NCBI RefSeq assembly: GCF_017591425.1 | Contig: NW_024467104.1 | Span: 4,153,001-4,217,000 of the forward strand | DNA: 64,000 bases | DNA from: Ochotona curzoniae | Taxonomy: Eukaryota > Chordata > Mammalia > Lagomorpha > Ochotonidae | Direction: 5' to 3' | Shown: positions 56,486 to 64,000 of the stretch, piece by piece | Numbering within the stretch: position 1 is the stretch's first letter | How the letters are laid out: each line of letters opens with the position of its first letter | Program-made: the position numbers and the translations under genes | Notes under the pieces: model-generated | What the model was told of the DNA's origin: nothing | What the model saw: only the letters and a program-made list of their open reading frames with translations | The model's database searches: none

Positions 56486-58510
56486 GCTCAGCACAGCCAA
56501 CGAGCAAGCCAGCCAAGCCACTGTGACAGACTGCAGGAGCCGGCAGTTCAGCTCTGGGGCCCCAAACCAGGGACCACCCAGACAGGGCTCCTGGGCCTCT
56601 GAGGCTCCACCCGGGGAGACCTGGCCCTGGCCAGTGGTGGGAGGGAGAGCGTTGGCTCCCCGCTCCCTTCTCTCTTTTTGCAAGTGACTTCAGCTCAAGA
56701 GCAGGAAGCTGTCCTGGTTCCTCGGTATACCGTGTCTGCACTGCCCCGATGTCCCAGGTCCAGGAGTGGAGGCCAGCAGTCAGGACTCCCAGCCCCCATT
56801 TTCCTGCTTTCCCAAAGTTGCTGTGACCACCTCCACACCCCGCTGACCCCGGATCTGTCAGAATGACCCAGCTCCTCCCCACTTTTCAACCCTGAAAGAT
56901 TAAAAAGGGGAGGTTGCAAAAAGCCAGATTTCCCATGCCAGCCAGCACGTCCTGCCCCCCCGCCACCGGAAATCTAAGCTCTGGTCCAGTCTGTGACCAG
57001 GCTGCTGTGCCCAGGCCTGATTCCAGGCACCGGTAGTGCAGACAGCAAAGTGCCCGCCCTCATTCTGATGGAGACTATAATAAACCAGCACAGTGCAGCC
57101 AGAGCGTTGATTCTGGTGGAGGAAACGGGAAGAGCGTGAACCACGTGAGGTGTTGGGTGGGAACGTGCTCTGTGGAAAGCCGCAGGGAAGCTGCTGTGGG
57201 CCTGCCCCTGCCGTGCCCTGCAGACAGTCCCTGAAGGAGTACCGGACTGAGGTCCTCACGAGTGTGTCATCTCAGTCCTTCCACCCCCGAGCTTGGTCCC
57301 TGGACAGGAGAGCTTAGGCCATGGCGGCCTCTGCCCTCCACGGCTCACCACCGAGACCACACAGGGAAGAGAGCCAGGATGCCTGCGGTACCAGAGAAAT
57401 CTGAGTAACTCATGCCTACCCGGGCAGGAGAGGAAGTAAGCACAGTGCCATGCATGACAGGGACACAGGTTGCTTCTCCATTTCCTCATTGGAAGGAGAG
57501 CCACCCAGCCTGTGCTACAAAGGGCCTGGGACTGCCAGTGCCCAGGAGGCATCCTGCAGAATACCAAGCCTGCCCGGGGTTCAGGTGCCACAGTCGGGTG
57601 AGCTGCCATGTGGCTGTGTAGATTGACCCCCTTCAGGTTAGCGGGCAGACCCTGTCCTCATTCATGCCCAAATTGGGCAAATCACCTAACCGTACTCCAC
57701 CTGCGCTGGCTCACTCGTGAACGCTGGTGCGTGGAGCAGCCCCCTAGCCGGAATAAAACATCCAAAGGTCTGTAAAAATGTTGGCTAAAGTCGGGAAGCT
57801 GTATGAACAGTGCAGTCGAAAACTCAGTTCGCACCCCTGGTTGCATGTAACTGCAGCCCCCATCATCTGGTAACATTGAACTCCAGGGAGATAAGGCCCT
57901 GGGTACTCTGCTGCCCCAGTCTGAGGAGCTCATGATTGCAACTTGTTGCTCATAAGTGCAGTCACAGACCAGCAACACACAGGGGGAACCAACCCCATCT
58001 CTCCAATACGTGCTGAGCCACACTGCACCTTAACACAGGTGAATCCTAGGTTATTAATCTGGGGAGAGAGTCTGACAGACTGCTCCCTGGTGGGAGACAC
58101 ACACGGTGGAGTGACCACACGAGGGAAATGGTTGCCCAAGGTATTTATAGCACTAGGCCTTTCCACATCCGAGGCACAAGGGGGGAGGAGGCAGCAGCCC
58201 TTTGTCCACCACTGTTGGTGTGTAGCAAGTGAGCTGGGGCCAGGCCCCATGGTTCCTGCAGGGCACCCCAAACATTCCTGGGCAGAGGAGGACTCACTTG
58301 GCCTCAGGCCTGCAGCCTGCTCTGCCAAGCCTAACAAAATCTAAGGCTCCCTGGCATAGTTGGAGGAACAGCTGCTTTAAGGTTGTCTCCAACCAGCTGA
58401 GTGACATCAAAATGCAGATTCCAGGCTGCTGGATGGAGGTCATACATTTCAAAGACGATGCCCCAGGGGTTCTAAGCAGAGGTGTTCAGCGCCAAGTTCA
58501 GAGGGCCCGT
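56486..58510. other. CCDC86-PTGDR2 tail-to-tail spacer
   Basis: About 2.0 kb separates the two stop codons and must hold both 3' UTRs. I found no clear AATAAA on the minus strand near the PTGDR2 stop. Confidence 0.55.
57079..57084 (+). terminator. Candidate CCDC86 polyadenylation signal
   Basis: AATAAA lies about 600 bp after the stop. An earlier ATTAAA at 56899-56904 and a later AATAAA near 57752 are alternatives. Confidence 0.4.
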
Positions 58511-59692
58511 CTAGTTGCTGAAGTGTTCCTGGTCCTTTTCCGAGGTCGCTGCGCAGCCGCCCCTCCACAAGCCAGAGGAGCAGGTGGGGCAGAGTGGGGA
58601 CGGTAGGCGGCTGCGCAGCGAAGAGGAGGAAGAGGAGTAAGCCGAGATGGCTGTGGAGGAGGCGCGGCGACGGCGGCGGCGGGAGTCCGAGTCCAGGTCG
58701 GTGTCGTCCTGCAATACGCTCTCTAGCACGGTGCGCAGCGACTGCCGCAGCTTGCGCAGCACGTCGGGGCAGGTGAGCACGTACAGCAACGGATTGACCA
58801 CGCTGTTGAAAAAGGCCAGGCTGGTGACGAAGGGCAGCCCGCGCCAGGCGAGCGGCCGCAGCGCTGGCACCGTATGCGCCCGCGCCTCCAACAGGCTGAA
58901 GACGTGGTAGGGCCCCCAGCAGAGCGCAAAGGCCACCACGACGGCCGCCACCAGGCGCACGAAGCGGCCAGGCCGCCGGCGGCCACGGTGGCGCAGTTGC
59001 ATACTCACGGCCACGTGGCTGGAGGCGATGATGACCAGCGGCACCAGAAAGGCCAGCAGGAACTTGCTGACTGCCAGGGCCGTCTGACGCCTGTTGCATG
59101 TAGCATCGCGATCCGTCCCAGGGCTCAGGAGCAGTACATTGTAGTAGCACATGATGCGCCCGTCACGCCTCGGGATGGTGTCGCGAAAAACAAAATAGGG
59201 CACAGTGTTGAGCACTGCCAGGGCCCACAGCACCAGGCAGAGTCGGTGTGCCCCGGCCACCGTGCGGTGGTTCTGCGCCCACACTGGCCGCACCACCTGC
59301 AGACAGCGGTCCAGGCTGATGGCGCTGAGCAGGAAGCCGCTGGCGAACATGTTGAGGAAGAAGACGGAGGAGTGCAGCTTGCAGAAGGTGGTGCCCAACT
59401 CCCACGAGTGGCCCACGGCCAGGAAGTAAGTGAAGAAGGGCAGGGAGGCGGAGGCCAACAGATCGGACAGCGCCAGATGTAGCACCCAGGTGGTGACCAC
59501 GGTCTGGCGCATGCGGAAGCCCACCAGGAAGAGGATGAGGCTGTTCTCCACCAGGCCCAGCACCCCCGCCAGCCCGTGCAGCAGCACGGACACGTGGTCT
59601 ATGTAGCGCATGCTGGAGTTGCTGTGGCTCTTCAGGTGGGTCATCTGCTCCAGGATGGGGCAGAGCGGACTCAGCGTGGCGTTGGGCAACAT
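58511..59692 (-). CDS. PTGDR2: PTGDR2 (CRTH2/GPR44), prostaglandin D2 receptor 2 (393 aa)
   Basis: Class A GPCR for prostaglandin D2, Gi-coupled, on Th2 cells, eosinophils and basophils. The start MLPNATLSPLCPILEQM matches human (MSANATL...) and lies 13 nt after an acceptor (CCTCTCCCCAACAG), as in human, where the coding region is in exon 2. Signatures: N-glycosylation sequons at N4 and N25, DRC at 128-130, C104-C182 disulfide pair, CWGP at 258-261 and NPLLY at 300-304. Residues implicated in ligand binding (H107, R179, K210, E269) are all present. The cytoplasmic tail diverges from human after residue 327. It has six consecutive Arg (338-343) and six consecutive Ser (353-358), and then rejoins at GGCAAT. 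An in-frame ATG upstream at 59788 lies in the intron and was not used. High GC over the whole exon is normal for this gene. Confidence 0.97.
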   Translation of the reverse strand: MLPNATLSPLCPILEQMTHLKSHSNSSMRYIDHVSVLLHGLAGVLGLVENSLILFLVGFRMRQTVVTTWVLHLALSDLLASASLPFFTYFLAVGHSWELGTTFCKLHSSVFFLNMFASGFLLSAISLDRCLQVVRPVWAQNHRTVAGAHRLCLVLWALAVLNTVPYFVFRDTIPRRDGRIMCYYNVLLLSPGTDRDATCNRRQTALAVSKFLLAFLVPLVIIASSHVAVSMQLRHRGRRRPGRFVRLVAAVVVAFALCWGPYHVFSLLEARAHTVPALRPLAWRGLPFVTSLAFFNSVVNPLLYVLTCPDVLRKLRQSLRTVLESVLQDDTDLDSDSRRRRRRASSTAISAYSSSSSSLRSRLPSPLCPTCSSGLWRGGCAATSEKDQEHFSN

Positions 59693-60814
59693 GGCGCAAA
59701 GGGGCCTGTTGGGGAGAGGAAGGCAGCGGCTGGGGAGCACTGAGGGTGGGGGCACTAAACCATCACCCTTCGCCCCATTCCATGACACGTTTCCTATCCG
59801 GTGACCTGGGTGTCAGTTGTCATGGTACCTAGGGCAGCTTTTGGGGAGAGTTAAATGAGTTAATACATTAAGCGTTCAGAAGGTGGGGAGCAAGCCTGTG
59901 TTAGTCTGGCTTCATTCAGTGACCTGAGATGCTGAGGTTGGCCAGGGAGACCTCCTTTCCCCTGGCCCCACCCCCAGTGGGGGAGTAGTGTCCAGCTGGC
60001 CTGGACACCCCCTTCTCACAGCACCCCTAGACCCTGCCTCTCTGCAGACCCTTCCAGGCCCTGTGGCGCATCCATGGTGATGGCTAGTTGGGTGTGTTGA
60101 CTGCTGAGAGTGAAACCAGCCCCTCCTCTGCTGGCAAGGAGAGGAACTGAGATAAGGAGAAGGCACTAACAGGGCAGGAAGAAGGAGCTGGGAGGGCTCT
60201 GGGAGTCCCTGGGCCGAGAACTGTCTCTCCTGCCTGCTCTTTCATCGACGCCCTCGGCCCCACGCTCGCTCCCCAGGGGATGTCCAGCAACTGCAGGTAT
60301 GTGCAACCCCAGATGTGTGTGCTCACAGCCTTCTCAAGCACCCCAGGGTCAGTGAGGGCTACGGGAATCAGGGCTCCCTTAGGTGGTACACCCCCACATC
60401 GCAGCAGCTCCTCCCAATAGGCACACTCATGTTCATGGGTCTGAAAGAGAGGTGCTACCACTCACTCCTCCAACACATTTTACAGAGGTGCAGACTGAGC
60501 CTCGGATGTGTGCGTAACTGGCCCAGAGTCCCCCAAACAACCGAACCATGTAAAGGAAACATTCTGCTGGGGCTCTGTCCTTGCTCAGAGATAATGGGGA
60601 GGAAGAGGAGGAGGAAGAGAAGAAAAAAAAAATCTCAATCAGGGTGAGAAAGTGCATTCCCTTCCAGCAACCACTGTCCTTTTGGGGTAGTCAACTGATA
60701 CCAAGCTGGCATCACCCTGGCAGACAAGTCCCTGGACCCAAGGACCTGTAGGCAGGGCAGGAGGGGAATGGTTAGGCTAGAACTTCCAAGTTTTAGGGTT
60801 TGCAGAGCAAATAC

Positions 60815-60910
60815 CCCCCTGATTAATTCTCATGAGACACCATGTTTCAGAAGGGAAAACTGAGGTTCTGAGAAGCACAACAACATGCCCAGAGTTTCTC
60901 CGCTGCAGCC
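60815..60910 (+). repeat. MIR-like fossil
   Basis: GATTAATTCTCATGAGACACC, then CAGAAGGGAAAACTGAGGTTCTGAGAAGC and ACATGCCCAGAG follow the MIR right half. Confidence 0.55.
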
Positions 60911-61114
60911 ATGGGGCTGGGACTGCTGCCCCTGTGCCCAGAAGCAGTCCCTTCTGTCCAGCTGCTCCCTACCGACCCCTCCAGGACTGCCCAGACAGTA
61001 CCATCCTGCAGCACTCCGCGAGCCATCCAGACCTGGCCCTTGGGCTACGAGGAGGCAGTCCCGTGACCCCCAGGAGAGCAGTGGCTGGGAGAAGAGAATA
61101 CAAACTTCAGCAGT

Positions 61115-61200
61115 CCAGGACCTGGGCTTGAACCCAGCTCCTCACTTCCTGGTGGGATGAACTTGGGTCAGTTGCCTTAAGCCAGCTGGTGAAAGAAACC
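61115..61200 (+). repeat. MIR-like fossil
   Basis: CTGGGCTTGAACCCAGCTCCTCACTTCC followed by GATGAACTTGGGTCAGTTGCCTTAAGCC follows the MIR core. Confidence 0.55.
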
Positions 61201-61422
61201 TTGCCACTCCCACAACTTGTGCATATTGAAAAAAGACAATGGTTCACCGTTGTGCCTGGGAAAATGGAGTCCCCTCTTCTGAGCATCCAGTGTCCTCTGG
61301 CCTCTGCCATTGTCACTGTGAAGAACCCTCTCTGCTGGTAAAACTGTGCTTTCCAGGCTGGGCCTGAAGAGGAGAGAGGGGAGTACTGGGCAGCCCTTCC
61401 CTTTGGGCCCCCATCTCCTTAC

Positions 61423-61530
61423 CTGAGCACAGAGCGGGTGCAGGATGCCGGATCCCCGAGCAGTGAGCTCCTGGTAGCAGGTGGAAGAGAGAGCAGCGGC
61501 AGCCAAGCAGAGGCAGGGAGTGAGGTTGAG
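61423..61530 (-). other. PTGDR2: Candidate noncoding exon 1 of PTGDR2
   Basis: On the minus strand, CTCTGTGCTCAG is followed by GTAAGGAG, an excellent donor at 61422-61421. It lies 1.7 kb upstream of the coding exon's acceptor. The known two-exon structure of PTGDR2 requires such an exon, and this is the best donor I see. The 5' end is unknown. Confidence 0.4.
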
Positions 61531-62097
61531 GGAGGAAATTGTTTTCAACCCCAGATTGTGGCTATGCTTGCGTGTCAGGGGTGGGGTGGGGTGGTGAGGG
61601 CGGGGACAGCTGGCACGTGTCACACTGGTGCTCAAATCTCATTCCTCTCCATCCACGCTGGTGGACCCTGCTTCCCCATCCCTTCCATGGAGGAGACTGT
61701 AGGGCACTGCACGACAGGGGTCGTGGCTGTGTGCACGCCAGGGTGAGCCTCTGTGTGCTGTGGACAGTGGCTGTAACACAAGTGTGTGAACAAGAAGATG
61801 TGTGCCTAGCCACTCTCGGTCCCTGGGATACTCTCCCCAACACTGTAATCCTCAAGGGAGGAAGTCCATCCAGCTTCTCCACGGCCCCAAGCTGCCCATG
61901 CTTCCCGCCCCTCCCTCCCTCACCCCTTCTCTGTGCTGCCTTGGGCACCAAAGGTGAACTCCAGCTACAATGCCCATCTCTCAGGTGAAGGCAAGGGATG
62001 CCTGGCACTTCTCTCCCTCCCTGTGGGAAGAATTGGGTGCAGGCTGCAGGCAAGGGCTGCACTGCTTTTAGAATGGGCTCAAAACCCTAGGAGAGGG

Positions 62098-62398
62098 GCT
62101 GGCATTGTGGTCTTGTAGCTTAAGCCTCCTGCTGCTGTGTCAGATCCCACATCAGAGCATTTGTTTCAGTCCTGGTTGCCTTACTTTCCATCTAGCTCCC
62201 TGCTACTGCACCTAGAAAAGCAGTGGAAGATGGCTCGAGTGCTTGGACCCTTGGAGCCACATGGGAGACCCAGATGGAGTTCCAGGCTCCTGGCTCAGAC
62301 CGGGCTGTTAACCATTCAAGGAATGAATCAGCAGATGGAGCAAGTCTCTGCTGACCTATCTCCGCCTCAGATCTCTACCTTTCAAAAAGGTGAACACT
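62098..62398 (+). mobile_element. Old C-type SINE
   Basis: GGCTGGCATTGTGGTCTTGTAGC, CATCTAGCTCCCTGCTACTGC, GAGTTCCAGGCTCCTGGCTC, GAATGAATCAGCAGATGG and tail CTTTCAAAAAGG. Confidence 0.75.
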
Positions 62399-62921
62399 TT
62401 AAAAAAATTTCCTAAGAGGTGGGGGGAAACTGAATCATGTGAGTTGACATTCCACTGTCCTCTGATTCTTTCCTGCCCATTGCTGACCAAGCTGTCAAGC
62501 ATGGTGGCACCAGGGGGCCACCCCTACAGCCCGGCATCGGCATCCTTCGAGATTCATTATAGAAGTCCTTTATTCAAAGGCTGAATGCAGAGTGCAGCAC
62601 TGAATCAGCTCTTGCTGGGGGGGGGCTGTTGTGAATAAATAAAATGTATGACCTGGCTGGATAAACCCACCAGAAGCACGCAGGCCCTTAACAGCAGGAA
62701 ATTACCTCTGGGCTTGTTCTTCCAAAGACAAGGAAAAGGGGGAGAAAGGACCCACAGCCCCGACCAGGCGGCTGAGCCAGTGCCAAGGTCTTTGTAGCAG
62801 TGTGGTAGTGTAGTGCAGTGGTCAACACCAGCCCTGCCTCCTCCTGGGGACGTGACCTTGGACAAGGTATCTTCCCAGTAGTAAAATGTGACTTTTTTTT
62901 TTTTTTTGAGATTCCAACATT

Positions 62922-63065
62922 TTTAAAGGGATTTATTGTTTCTTAGAAAAGCAGAGTGATAGAGGGAAGGGGAGAGAGAGCCTCTTTTGTCTCCTTATTC
63001 ACTCCCCCAAAATTTGGCCACAGTGGCCAGAGGGCTGGGCCAGGCCAAAGCCAGCTACCTAAAAC
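62922..63065 (-). mobile_element. Old C-type SINE, right end
   Basis: TTTTTAAAGGGATTTATTG, GAAAAGCAGAGTGATAGAGG and GGCCACAGTGGCCAGAGGGC are the reversed right half. Confidence 0.6.
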
Positions 63066-64000
63066 TCCATCCAGCTCTCTCCCCTAGGCAATTCAGCTCA
63101 CGTTGAAGCTTTTTTGTTTGTATTTTGGGGATCTTTTTTTTTTTTTTTCACTGTGCACAATGGTGGAGCCAAAATGTACTTTAAGTGCTGTACCACCCGG
63201 AACAAGGTTAATGAGCAGAATGGAGGAAGAACCATCCTCCTCCACACCATGAACACACCCCTCCCCCACCAAGGCCTTCGACTGGCCTCTGCTCTGGGCA
63301 CTTGTGCAGTCGGCAGCCTGCCCGACGGCGCCCCCGCAGCCCTGCTGAGGTACTGCTTTCCCAGTGCAAGCTCTCACCGCTCTGGCCCTTCTCAGTCTTT
63401 GCTTTCAGTCCCTGAATCATAGCTCACGTCCCAGCCCTCCCCAAGGATATTACTAAACGGAGCAGTCACAGAAGGAATGTGACTTTACCACAGTAACTAA
63501 AACAAGCCAGAGAACATTCCACATCAGCGGCTCCCTGAGGCATTTTCTCAAGAAGGACCCGTGTCTGCCGTCCCGTGTCCCCAGGGACCCCATGGTGGGA
63601 ACAGGTCCCCCTGCACATATTTGGGGAACCTCATGGCACAGGCTGCCGAGCTGGGCAGGACTGTGGAGAGAGGCTGCTGTGCCTAGGGGTACCAGGAACC
63701 AAGGCCAATGCCCGCCAGTTCCAGAGGAAGAGCTTCATGCACTGGCCTGGGTGGGCACTCCCTGGCTGGGAGTATCAGACAGCAGCCTCCTATGTGGAGT
63801 CAGACTGGGGTGGGGCATGGGGAGAGGGAGGAGGCAGGGGTACACCTTCCCAGAGCTCAGAGTCCAGGGAAGGGCAGGGGCCTAAAGGGGTATCAGGCAG
63901 GAATGTCAGGCAGCAATCTTGACCTTGAATGTCAATCTGAATCATTCAGAGGGCTCGGAAACCCTGGCTGCTTGGAATGGATGCTGGGGTGTGGCAGATC

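Larger units (their letters stand above)
59706..61422 (-). other. Putative PTGDR2 intron 1
   Basis: The acceptor AG at 59706-59707 (minus strand) is certain by homology; the far end depends on the exon 1 candidate. It contains two MIR-like segments (60815-60910, 61115-61200) and a purine-rich run near 60600. Confidence 0.4.
61531..64000. other. Upstream flank of PTGDR2
   Basis: Contains SINEs at 62098-62398 and 62922-63065. Neither ZP1 nor any other coding exon was recognised before the window ends. Confidence 0.5.

Noticed and set aside
59693..59788. N-terminal extension of PTGDR2 by 32 codons
   Set aside because: The added codons cross the CCCCAACAG acceptor, and the known protein starts at the NATL-containing Met at 59692.
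61531..64000. Start of ZP1
   Set aside because: ZP1 is expected next by synteny, but no ZP1 exon could be recognised in any frame.

Overview
This is nuclear DNA from a placental mammal, almost certainly a lagomorph and most likely a pika (Ochotona). The evidence is the many tRNA-derived C-type SINEs. They begin GGGCCCGGC, carry the 'CCAGCTCCCTGCTTGTGGCCTGG' type core, and end CCAATAAAAATAAATAAATCTT. Genes are split by GT/AG introns and there is no prokaryotic gene organisation. The species is inferred from memory of SINE consensus sequences and was not checked by a search.

The gene order matches human 11q12.2: the 3' end of an MS4A gene (probably MS4A18), then MS4A15 (+), MS4A10 (+), CCDC86 (+) and PTGDR2 (-). 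ZP1, expected next, is not reached.

Layout. 1-0.44 kb: last exon of an MS4A gene, with a 7-residue tandem repeat and a PxPSY-type tail. 0.44-12.7 kb: SINEs, microsatellites, a MIR, a hAT-type DNA transposon fossil and a possible noncoding first exon of MS4A15. 12.7-18.8 kb: complete MS4A15, 6 coding exons, 242 aa. 22.5-27.6 kb: complete MS4A10, 6 coding exons, 237 aa. 28-50 kb: gene-poor and repeat-rich. It holds three copies of an unclassified GC-rich repeat made of degenerate short units (two form a 1.2-kb inverted pair), L1 3' fragments, nested SINEs and a 320-bp AGGAG satellite. 50.3-56.5 kb: CpG-rich promoter and complete CCDC86, 4 exons, 338 aa. 58.5-59.7 kb: PTGDR2 on the minus strand, 393 aa, tail-to-tail with CCDC86. 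59.7-64 kb: PTGDR2 upstream region with a candidate noncoding exon, MIRs and SINEs.

The genes do not form a pathway. The MS4A genes are tandem paralogues of a four-pass membrane family with a shared exon plan: every intron is phase 0, and a 57-nt exon in both complete genes encodes FxxSGSLxx. CCDC86 is a nucleolar Cgr1-type coiled-coil protein. PTGDR2 is the prostaglandin D2 receptor CRTH2. I found no undescribed system. The points of interest are lineage-specific protein tails and repeat architecture.
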